From positions 1 to 38,646 of the forward strand of contig JAHDDB010000003.1 of assembly GCA_020629575.1 (NCBI GenBank): a stretch of 38,646 bases of DNA. The letters are read 5' to 3'. Both the position numbers and the translations under genes were made by a program. Position 1 is the first letter of the stretch. Each line of letters starts with the position of its first letter. Below the pieces are notes generated by a model. That model was given only the letters and a program-made list of their open reading frames with translations. It did not search any database and was not told the origin of the DNA. Of the stretch, positions 22,971 through 30,861 are shown one piece after another. This stretch comes from Caedibacter sp. (GTDB lineage: Bacteria > Pseudomonadota > Gammaproteobacteria > Francisellales > Francisellaceae).

Positions 22971-22978
22971 GGTATATG
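22914..22978 (+). repeat. Direct repeat copy 1: hsdS 3' end through next start codon
   Basis: Core AAAAAAGGTTTAATGCAGCAACTTTTTCC (22926-22954); next ATG at 22976, 50 nt from the core start. Confidence 0.75.
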
Positions 22979-23986
22979 AAGGGATTAACCGTATTCCATC
23001 AGGATATTAAGTCTATTCTTGAGCGAGCGCGTAGTAAAACGCGCTCGGCAATAAACTCTGCTATGGTGGAGGCGTATTGGTTAATTGGTCAGCGTATCGT
23101 TGAGGAAGAGCAACAAGGAGATGTAAAGGCGAAATATGGTCAGCGTTTATTAGAGAACCTTTCGGTTGAGCTTTCGGCGATATTTGGCAAGGGTTTTTCT
23201 TATGCCAATCTGCGTAATTTTCGACAATTCTACTTAACCTATCCAGATCAAGAGATTTGCTACACATTGTGTAGCAAATTGAGTTGGAGTCATAATCGTT
23301 TGATCATGCGTGTTGATAACTATGAAGCGCGAAATTATTACCTAAAAGAAGTTATCAGCCAGCAATGGAGTGTTCGACAGCTAGAGCGAAATATTAAAAG
23401 CCTAAGCTATCAGCGTTTGCTATCATCGCAATCTGCCCATGTTCAGTCAAGGCAGCCAGATAATCTCCAAATGCTTGATTTTATTAAAGACCCTTATGTA
23501 TTAGAGTTCTTACAATTGTCTGAACGTGAGTTGTTAAAAGAAAGCAAGCTGGAACAAGCAATTATTGATGAGTTACAAAAATTCCTGTTGGAAATGGGCA
23601 AGGGATTTTCGTTTGTAGGAAGGCAAATGCGCATCAGTAGCGAGACCAGCCACTTTTATATTGACTTGGTATTTTATAATTATCTACTTAAGTGCTTTGT
23701 TATTGTCGACCTGAAAATAGGCAAGCTAACTCATCAAGATATAGGGCAGATGGATATGTATGTTCGTATGTTTGATGACCTTAAGCGTGGTGAAGATGAT
23801 AACCCTACTATTGGTATCATTCTTTGTGATAGTAAAGATGAAACCATAGTTAAATACTCCGTGATCAAGGAAAGTCAGCAGCTTTTTGCTTCCAAGTATC
23901 AGCGTATACTTCCTACTGAAGAAGAGTTAACTGCTGAAATTGCTCGCGAGAAGCGTTTAATAAGAGAGTCAACACGTGATGAATAA
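22976..23986 (+). CDS. DUF1016/YhcG-family PDDEXK nuclease-like protein
   Basis: N-terminal AYWLIGQRIVEEEQQG...YGQRLLENLSVELSAIFGKGFSYANLRNFRQFYLTYP; C-terminal HFYIDLVFYN...FVIVDLKIGKLTHQDIGQMDMYVRMFD (D...DLK PDDEXK-like core). Confidence 0.92.
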   Translation: MKGLTVFHQDIKSILERARSKTRSAINSAMVEAYWLIGQRIVEEEQQGDVKAKYGQRLLENLSVELSAIFGKGFSYANLRNFRQFYLTYPDQEICYTLCSKLSWSHNRLIMRVDNYEARNYYLKEVISQQWSVRQLERNIKSLSYQRLLSSQSAHVQSRQPDNLQMLDFIKDPYVLEFLQLSERELLKESKLEQAIIDELQKFLLEMGKGFSFVGRQMRISSETSHFYIDLVFYNYLLKCFVIVDLKIGKLTHQDIGQMDMYVRMFDDLKRGEDDNPTIGIILCDSKDETIVKYSVIKESQQLFASKYQRILPTEEELTAEIAREKRLIRESTRDE

Positions 23987-24071
23987 ACAGAACGATATAA
24001 AATTCCTAAAATCCGATGAAAAAGGTTTAATGCAGCAGATTTTTCCTAGCACGGGAGGGATGGGTGTATGA
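23979..24071 (+). CDS. 30-aa mini-ORF homologous to the HsdS C-terminus (remnant and/or coupling peptide)
   Basis: MNKQNDIKFLKSDEKGLMQQIFPSTGGMGV*; ILK..EKGLMQQIFP aligns with HsdS end EALKVHKKGLMQQLFP; ATG overlaps the upstream stop (ATGAATAA), TGA overlaps the next start (ATGA). Confidence 0.6.
   Translation: MNKQNDIKFLKSDEKGLMQQIFPSTGGMGV
24006..24070 (+). repeat. Direct repeat copy 2: hsdS-tail remnant through ACNase start codon
   Basis: Core GAAAAAGGTTTAATGCAGCAGATTTTTCC (24018-24046), 26/29 identical to copy 1; next ATG at 24068, also 50 nt from the core start. Confidence 0.75.
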
Positions 24072-25252
24072 GTAAAATGCAAACCTATCAGAATTTAAGC
24101 AAACTGGTCACTCGCCTGCGCGATGATTTAAATGATAAGGAGCTTGTTCTTTTATATGCATATAATCGTACAGGCAAAACTCGATTGTCGATGGATTTCA
24201 AAGATCAAGGAAAAAGAAAGAATTCAGGAAAACCGGACACGCTTTATTTTAATGCTTTTACCGAGGATTTGTTTACGTGGGATAACGATTTGGAAAATGA
24301 CGCTGCTCGCGGGCTAAAAGTGAATCAATTCTCCAAATTCTTTGATGGATTTACTAATTTGGGGCTTGAACCGACAATTGATGATTATCTTAGTCGCTAT
24401 GCTGACTTTGGCTTTGATTTTGAATATAAAGAAATTAGGCAAGGAAACGAATCATTTACCAAGCCTCACTTTGTAAAATTCAGTAAAGAAGGGCAAGAAA
24501 ATATTAAAATTTCTCGAGGTGAAGAAAGTATTTTTATTTGGTGCATATTTATGGCAATTTGCGAGCGTGTACTTGATGGTCAGGAATCTTATCAATGGGT
24601 GAAATATATTTACATTGATGATCCTGTGTCGTCACTTGACGATAACAATGCAATCTCAGTCGCCTGTGATTTGGCTAAACTTCTCCGTCGCGCAGCAAAT
24701 CGTATGAATGATGGCGGCGCTTCTAATCCGATGAAAATTGTGGTTTCTTCACATCATTCGCTATTCTTTAATGTCATGTGCAATGAGATTGGTAGAACAA
24801 AAGAAAATGAGCCAAAAGTAAGGCATAAACGTTATTTTCTCCATCGTGCCAAGAGTGATAATCTTTATACGCTTCGCGCTACTGAAGATACGCCATATTT
24901 TCACCATGTTGCCACACTGTCGGAGCTACAAAAAGCAGCAGAGCCCGATAGTGGGATGCTTTATACATTTCATTTCAACGCCTTGCGTAGCATTATGGAG
25001 AAAACTGCAGCTTTCTTTGGTCACTCAGATATTAATTTTTGTCTTAAGGCTATCGATAGTGATGAGAATAGTGCTTTGTTTAACCGTGCCCTTAATCTTC
25101 TGAGTCATGGAAAATATGCTATTCATGAGCCAACGCCAATGGGTGAAGATAATCAAGACTTATTTCGGAAAATTCTTGAAAAATTCATCGATAGCTTTCA
25201 ATTTGAGCTACCAGAAATATTTAGTGAAAGTACAAAAAGGGCAAAATTATGA
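24068..25252 (+). CDS. PrrC-like ABC-ATPase, candidate RM-associated anticodon nuclease
   Basis: 394 aa; YAYNRTGKTRLS Walker A variant, ISRGEESIFIW ABC signature, YIDDPVSSLDDNN Walker B/D-loop, VVSSHHSLFFN H-loop; C-terminal R307-x3-E311...H347 (ALRSIMEKT...NLLSHG) resembling the PrrC Arg-Glu-His triad; encoded inside an hsd operon. Confidence 0.8.
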   Translation: MSKMQTYQNLSKLVTRLRDDLNDKELVLLYAYNRTGKTRLSMDFKDQGKRKNSGKPDTLYFNAFTEDLFTWDNDLENDAARGLKVNQFSKFFDGFTNLGLEPTIDDYLSRYADFGFDFEYKEIRQGNESFTKPHFVKFSKEGQENIKISRGEESIFIWCIFMAICERVLDGQESYQWVKYIYIDDPVSSLDDNNAISVACDLAKLLRRAANRMNDGGASNPMKIVVSSHHSLFFNVMCNEIGRTKENEPKVRHKRYFLHRAKSDNLYTLRATEDTPYFHHVATLSELQKAAEPDSGMLYTFHFNALRSIMEKTAAFFGHSDINFCLKAIDSDENSALFNRALNLLSHGKYAIHEPTPMGEDNQDLFRKILEKFIDSFQFELPEIFSESTKRAKL

Positions 25253-26868
25253 CCGAACAACAATTAAAAGATCTGGGGAAAACCCTTTGGAGTATTGCCG
25301 ATAATTTACGTGGTGCAATGAACGCTGATGATTTTCGTGATTATATGCTGTCATTCCTGTTCTTACGCTATCTGTCAGATAACTATGAGGTGGCGGCGAA
25401 AAAAGAGCTAGGTTTAGATTATCCGAAGCTAGAGCAAGATGATAATCGTACCCCGTTAAGCGTATGGTATGAACAAAACAAAGATGATATTACTGAATTT
25501 GAGAAGCAAATGCGGCGTAAAGTGCATTATGTGATTGAGCCTACTTATTTATGGGGCAGTGTCGCTGAGCTTGCTAGAACGCAGCATAATGATTTGCTAA
25601 TTACATTACAGCAAGGCTTTAAGTACATTGAAACTAAATCCTTTGAAAATAGCTTTCAGGGCTTGTTCTCAGAGGTTAATCTGGATTCTGAGAAGCTGGG
25701 CAGAGACTATAAACTTCGCAATGCCAAACTTTGCACGATCATTAGCAAAATTGCAGAAGAAATTTCAGGATTCTCAACCGATAGTGACACCCTTGGCGAT
25801 GCCTATGAATATCTGATTGGTCAATTCGCAGCAGGCTCTGGTAAAAAGGCAGGTGAGTTTTATACGCCACAGCAAATTTCAACCATATTATCTGAAATTG
25901 TCACACTGGATAGTCAGGAACCTGCAGCGGGCAAGAAAAAAAAGCTCAATAAGGTATTAGACTTTGCCTGTGGTTCAGGATCATTGTTATTAAATGTACG
26001 TAATCAACTGGGAAATCACGGCATTGGTAAAATTTATGGACAAGAAAAAAACATTACTACTTACAACCTTGCTCGGATGAATATGCTGTTGCATGGGGTG
26101 AAATATTCTGAGTTTGACATCCATCATGGTGATTCATTGCTTAATGACTGGGACATACTCAATGAAATGAATCCCGCTAAAAAACTGCAATGTGATGCGG
26201 TTGTTGCTAATCCCCCGTTTAGTTATCGTTGGGAGCCTACTGAAGTTTTGGGCGAGGATTTTCGCTTTAAAAGCTATGGTCTGGCGCCTAAGTCTGCGGC
26301 AGACTTCGCCTTTTTACTGCATGGTTTTCATTTCTTAGGTGATGAGGGAACAATGGCGATTATTTTGCCTCATGGTGTACTGTTTCGTGGAGGTGCAGAA
26401 TCTCATATTCGCACTAAGCTCTTAAAGGATAATAATATTGATACTGTGATTGGTCTACCTGCCAATCTATTTTTCTCAACAGGGATCCCTGTTTGTATCC
26501 TTGTATTGAAAAAATGCAAAAAGCCTGATGATGTTCTTTTCATTAACGCCAGTGAGTGTTTTGAAAAAGGTAAACGACAAAACCGTTTATTGCCAGAACA
26601 TATAAATAAAATTGTTGAAACTTATCAATTTCGTAAAGAAGAAGAGCGTTATTCAAGATGCGTTTCTATGGAAGAAATCAAAAAGAATGACTACAACTTA
26701 AATATCTCAAGATATGTGAGCACTGCCAAGCCTGAGGAGAAAGTTGATTTACAAGCAATTAATAAATCTCTTGTCGATATCGAAAAAAATATTATTGCGT
26801 CAACGACTAAGCACAATAAGTTTTTAGAAGAGTTGGGTTTGCCGGCATTGCCAATAGGAAAAAGTTAA
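25249..26868 (+). CDS. hsdM: Type I restriction-modification DNA methyltransferase subunit M
   Basis: LWSIADNLRGAMNADDFRDYMLSFLFLRYLSD N-term, DFACGSGSLLLNV motif I, ANPPFSYRW motif IV; ATGA overlap with the upstream gene. Confidence 0.97.
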   Translation: MTEQQLKDLGKTLWSIADNLRGAMNADDFRDYMLSFLFLRYLSDNYEVAAKKELGLDYPKLEQDDNRTPLSVWYEQNKDDITEFEKQMRRKVHYVIEPTYLWGSVAELARTQHNDLLITLQQGFKYIETKSFENSFQGLFSEVNLDSEKLGRDYKLRNAKLCTIISKIAEEISGFSTDSDTLGDAYEYLIGQFAAGSGKKAGEFYTPQQISTILSEIVTLDSQEPAAGKKKKLNKVLDFACGSGSLLLNVRNQLGNHGIGKIYGQEKNITTYNLARMNMLLHGVKYSEFDIHHGDSLLNDWDILNEMNPAKKLQCDAVVANPPFSYRWEPTEVLGEDFRFKSYGLAPKSAADFAFLLHGFHFLGDEGTMAIILPHGVLFRGGAESHIRTKLLKDNNIDTVIGLPANLFFSTGIPVCILVLKKCKKPDDVLFINASECFEKGKRQNRLLPEHINKIVETYQFRKEEERYSRCVSMEEIKKNDYNLNISRYVSTAKPEEKVDLQAINKSLVDIEKNIIASTTKHNKFLEELGLPALPIGKS

Positions 26869-26923
26869 TAAAAAAATGCAGGGTAATTTATACCCAAACT
26901 AAAAACAATAATCTATCAAAAAA

Positions 26924-27349
26924 TTAACGTGCGCAAACTTCTAAACCACTGAAGAAGAAAGCGATCTCAACAGCAGCCGTTTCAGCGGCATCTGAACCAT
27001 GGACAGCATTAGCATCAATGCTATCAGCAAAATCAGCACGAATCGTGCCAGCAGCCGCTTCTTTAGGGTTTGTTGCACCCATTAAATCACGATTCTTAAG
27101 AATAGCATTTTCACCTTCTAATACTTGAATCATCACAGGACCTGAGCTCATGAATTTTACAAGGTCATTGTAGAAAGGACGCTCTTTGTGCACAGCGTAG
27201 AATTCACCTGCTTCAGCTGATGATAGTTGCTTCATTTTAGCCGCAATCACTTTAAGACCTGCTTGTTCAAAACGCGAGTAAATTTGACCAATAACATTCT
27301 TAGCAACCGCATCAGGTTTGATAATCGAAAGTGTTCTTTCAATAGCCAT
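26924..27349 (-). CDS. ndk: Nucleoside diphosphate kinase
   Basis: [60 protein letters not shown]. Confidence 0.98.
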   Translation of the reverse strand: MAIERTLSIIKPDAVAKNVIGQIYSRFEQAGLKVIAAKMKQLSSAEAGEFYAVHKERPFYNDLVKFMSSGPVMIQVLEGENAILKNRDLMGATNPKEAAAGTIRADFADSIDANAVHGSDAAETAAVEIAFFFSGLEVCAR

Positions 27350-27389
27350 TTATATTTTCCTTATTTTTTATTTGATAAAAGTCTTGGGC

Positions 27390-27417
27390 ATTATACAAAT
27401 GAACGAATGGAATGCAA
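27390..27417 (-). promoter_or_regulatory. Candidate ndk promoter
   Basis: Minus strand TTGCAT (27412-27417), 16 nt, perfect TATAAT (27390-27395), ~40 nt upstream of ndk ATG. Confidence 0.5.
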
Positions 27418-27449
27418 GATTAAGCTGACAGCAAAGAATGAAAATGGAT

Positions 27450-27911
27450 TTAAAAATACTTTGAATAAGTTTGCGCCACAACAAAACTATTATCTGCAGC
27501 CTTTACTGTCGCATCGGATAAATTAGCATGATAACCTGAGATACGTGTATTATTGCCTTGGTTTTTGACATCAAATTGATAAAGAATACCGTTGATTTCA
27601 CAACTATATTTTGTTGTGCACTGAATATTGCCAAACACACCACCAAGTGCTTTGATCGTTTGTGCATAGTTATAGTTATGCATATGAATGACATTGTTTA
27701 CTGTGGTGTGATTAAGTGCTAGATATTGATTGTAATTGCTTTGTAGTTCAACTTTTAAGTTCTCTGAAATTTTCTTATAAGCTTGAAACTTAGCAAAGAA
27801 AATAAAAGCCATATACAGTAAGACACCAGCAAGGATCAGTAGCACCAAAATGGCAACGGTTTGTTTGCCACTAGAGGCTTTCTTGCTTGGTTGTAGTAGT
27901 TTTTCGTCCAT
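27450..27911 (-). CDS. Small single-TM hypothetical protein
   Basis: MDEKLLQPSKKASSGKQTVAILVLLILAGVLLYMAFIFFAKFQ; TM near N-terminus, extracytoplasmic domain with two Cys (IQCTTKYSCEI). Confidence 0.75.
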   Translation of the reverse strand: MDEKLLQPSKKASSGKQTVAILVLLILAGVLLYMAFIFFAKFQAYKKISENLKVELQSNYNQYLALNHTTVNNVIHMHNYNYAQTIKALGGVFGNIQCTTKYSCEINGILYQFDVKNQGNNTRISGYHANLSDATVKAADNSFVVAQTYSKYF

Positions 27912-27952
27912 TAGTTATCCTTAGTTATTGGAGTGACATACTTTCTCTATTA

Positions 27953-28060
27953 CAACACCCCGCCTCGCAAACTTGGCACCCTTCTTAGAAAGAGGCGTGG
28001 CAACCGTGGGCTGACGGGGTGTTTATAAAATCATCTTTTTTCTAAAGTGTGTAACTTCAA
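27953..28060. repeat. Dispersed repeat copy A, with terminal inverted repeats AACACCCCG / CGGGGTGTT
   Basis: AACACCCCG at 27954-27962 and CGGGGTGTT at 28015-28023 (perfect 9-bp inverted repeat); halves recur at 32308 and 38569. Confidence 0.7.
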
Positions 28061-29134
28061 TTAGTTAATACCAAAATATTTATTATAAAGCGCGTTGATT
28101 TCTTGCCAACGCTTATCATCATAAGGTAAAAGATTAGATGCCAAGTAATCGCGCTCACTATTAAATGAAATCTCATCACCATCAGCAGCGTAGACTGTCA
28201 AGATCTTAAGACGAATATTTAAATTCTTAGCATCGCTATTTAACGCTTCTTGTAAGAGTGCTTTAGCCTGAGCTATATCGTGCGTTTCAATTAATTCATC
28301 CGCCTTCTTAAGAAGGTTCACAAGTTCATCTTTGGATTTCTTCTTGGTGGTCTTTTTATCATTTGATGCGTTAACTGGTGTGTCAATATTAATTTTGACC
28401 TCAGGCTGTTTGGCATAAAACTGCTCTTTTAATTGACGTTTATCATCAGTTGACCTTGATGACTTACGTTTATAGCGGCGACGCCATATTAACAGGGCAA
28501 TAATGATAATTAATAGAATAATATACCATTTGCTACCATCACTTTTTGTTTCGGTAGTGACGGTGGTTTGTGTGTCATTGGCATTCTGTGATTGATCGTC
28601 TGTATTTGCCATAGGAATAACGACACCTTGTTGCGTGTTTTCGTTGGTATTATCTATTGAGTTATTAGCGCTGCTAGGTGTGTTGTTACTAGAGATTACT
28701 GCAGTCTGCTGATTATCAAGCGTGGGTGCACTGGTGTTTGGGTGCTCTGGTTCTGCAGTTGTATTTGGCGCTCTAACCGTTGGCTTAGTCTTGACTGGAG
28801 CAGGTGCAGGCGCTTTAGGGGTGAGGTATTGTGTATGCCTTAGGTTATAAAGTTTTAAACCATCTTCAAGCTCAGCTTTAGTGCTTGGAATTAAAAGCTT
28901 CTGATTAATATTAACAATATTATCATTAATTGAGGGGTTTTCTTTGGCATTGATTCCTTTAATTGCAGCAATCATATCTTTGTTAGGAATGCCCGAGATA
29001 CTGTGTTTACTGGCAATGCGCCATAATGAATCACCGGATTTAACGGTGTAGGTGGTAATCGCAAAGCTCGGCACCGTAAATGCTGCAGTCATTAGAATAA
29101 GTGATTTGAGATAAAGTCTGGTACTTTTTTTCAC
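28061..29134 (-). CDS. LysM-domain protein, FimV-like
   Basis: Signal peptide, TYTVKSGDSLWRIASKHS LysM, Pro/Thr/Asn-rich linker, TM (WYIILLIIIIALLIWRRRYKR), C-terminal FimV-like KADELIETHDIAQAKALLQEAL. Confidence 0.85.
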   Translation of the reverse strand: MKKSTRLYLKSLILMTAAFTVPSFAITTYTVKSGDSLWRIASKHSISGIPNKDMIAAIKGINAKENPSINDNIVNINQKLLIPSTKAELEDGLKLYNLRHTQYLTPKAPAPAPVKTKPTVRAPNTTAEPEHPNTSAPTLDNQQTAVISSNNTPSSANNSIDNTNENTQQGVVIPMANTDDQSQNANDTQTTVTTETKSDGSKWYIILLIIIIALLIWRRRYKRKSSRSTDDKRQLKEQFYAKQPEVKINIDTPVNASNDKKTTKKKSKDELVNLLKKADELIETHDIAQAKALLQEALNSDAKNLNIRLKILTVYAADGDEISFNSERDYLASNLLPYDDKRWQEINALYNKYFGIN

Positions 29135-29197
29135 AGCCTCTCCTTAATATAAGTCATTAATCTAAGGCGTGATTGTAATCGAAAATGGCAGCAATGA

Positions 29198-30763
29198 CTA
29201 TACGCTAAGCTTAATATGTTTCAAGCGCACACCTACTAAGAATAAACAAGCAAAGTAACTAAAGATGCCAACACCTATGATCATAGATAAATGTAAAACT
29301 CGGCTTTTAAAGCTAAGTGCTAACCAATAACCTATATCCTGTTTAAGATAATATAAAATAATAAGCATAGCGCTTGCTGAGATAATGGCTCTGACAATAA
29401 GCGTGAATGTCGCAAGATCAAGGTGCGCATGGGTGATACGTTTTAATGTGAGATATAATAACAATGCGTTAATAGCTGCGGTAATCGTTGTTGAGATGGC
29501 TAATGCCAGATAACCTAAATGATGCGTTTTAAGGATTAAGATCAATATAATATTACTTAGAATATTGCAGATAATGCAGATCACGCCAATCTTTAATGCC
29601 GCTTTGGTATGTCCTTTGGCATAGAGTGCTGAGATAAATACTTTGATAAGCACAAAGGCAATCAGTCCAATAGCAAAACAGATCAAGGCACGTTGCGATT
29701 GAATGACATCAAAGGCGCTAAATTTACCATATTGGAATAGCGTAATGAGAATCGGTGCCGATAGTACGCTCATCGCAAAGGCTGCAGGAATGGTGATGAT
29801 CAGGCTAAGTTTTATCCCCCAATTCACGATTTGACTAAAATTATGTGCTGAGGTTTTAATGTTACTTAATTTCGGCAAGATGGTAGTGGCAATTGCAATG
29901 CCAAAAATCCCTAAAGGAAACTGATTTAATCGATCAGGATAATATAGCCATGACAAGCTGCCAACGGCTAGAAATGAGGCAAAAACAGTATCAAGCAATA
30001 AGCTGATTTGCACGACTGAAGCACCAAGAATACCGGGTAATAGTGATTTTAATATGCGCTTTAAATGATAACTGGGTTTGCGCAAACTCAGTGTGAGTTT
30101 AACACTTAATCGTTTTACACATATGAATAGAATGATACTTTGAATGAATCCTGCGATAAACACACTCCAAGCAACAGCATAAATCGGTACTCTAAAATGC
30201 GAAGCACTTAGGATAAAGCTGATCATGCAGATATTTAGTATGCAGGGCATGAGTGCCGGAATATTAAAATGCTCATAGCGATTCAAAAGAGCAGAGAAAA
30301 GCGCGGAAATGGAAATGAAAAACACATAGGGAAACATGATTTGTAGCAATTCTTTGGCAAGAACAAATTGCGTTTGATCATGATAAAAGCCAGGGGCGAA
30401 AATCATCACCCAAATGCTGGCAAAGATAATACCTGTTAATGAGATCAAAAAGCTTGCTAAGGCAATAATGTTGAGCAAGGTAGAGAATAAATAATTTAAA
30501 CGTTTATGAGATGATTGTTTGCTTAAACTTGGCACGAGCACTTGTGTTAATGATCCTTCGACAAACAAGCGGCGCATAAAATTAGGTACGCGAAAGGCAA
30601 CCAAAAAAGCCTCCATTGTCGCAGTAGCGCCAAAGTATTTCGCAAAAAGCATATCGCGAATAAATCCCAAGATACGTGAAATTAGTGTGATGAAACTAAG
30701 GGTAAATGTTGATTTAAATAGGGGGGTGTTTTGCTTTCTCAAATAAATGCCCTTACTAATCAC
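29198..30763 (-). CDS. murJ: Lipid II flippase MurJ (MviN)
   Basis: SFITLISRILGFIRDMLFAKYFGATATMEAFLVAFRVPNFMRRLFVEGSLTQVLVPSL, YPDRLNQFPLGIFGIAIATTILPKLS. Confidence 0.97.
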   Translation of the reverse strand: MISKGIYLRKQNTPLFKSTFTLSFITLISRILGFIRDMLFAKYFGATATMEAFLVAFRVPNFMRRLFVEGSLTQVLVPSLSKQSSHKRLNYLFSTLLNIIALASFLISLTGIIFASIWVMIFAPGFYHDQTQFVLAKELLQIMFPYVFFISISALFSALLNRYEHFNIPALMPCILNICMISFILSASHFRVPIYAVAWSVFIAGFIQSIILFICVKRLSVKLTLSLRKPSYHLKRILKSLLPGILGASVVQISLLLDTVFASFLAVGSLSWLYYPDRLNQFPLGIFGIAIATTILPKLSNIKTSAHNFSQIVNWGIKLSLIITIPAAFAMSVLSAPILITLFQYGKFSAFDVIQSQRALICFAIGLIAFVLIKVFISALYAKGHTKAALKIGVICIICNILSNIILILILKTHHLGYLALAISTTITAAINALLLYLTLKRITHAHLDLATFTLIVRAIISASAMLIILYYLKQDIGYWLALSFKSRVLHLSMIIGVGIFSYFACLFLVGVRLKHIKLSV

Positions 30764-30798
30764 TTAACTACTAGGTGAATATGAATATTGGTGAGTAC

Positions 30799-30850
30799 CT
30801 GCCCCTTGCGGGATCTCTCATTCAGCTTAAGCTGCGCGGGTGAGGGGGAA
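30799..30850. repeat. REP-like GC-rich imperfect palindrome between murJ and asnS
   Basis: CCTGCCCCTTGCGGGATCTCTCATTCAGCTTAAGCTGCGCGGGTGAGGGGGAA with a perfect central CAGCTTAAGCTG (30823-30834). Confidence 0.5.
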
Positions 30851-30861
30851 GTTAGAGCGAA

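Noticed and set aside
26881-26895. GGGTAATTTATACCC hairpin between hsdM and ndk as a bidirectional terminator
   Set aside because: Only a 5-bp stem and no U-tract on either strand; could be chance in an AT-rich spacer.
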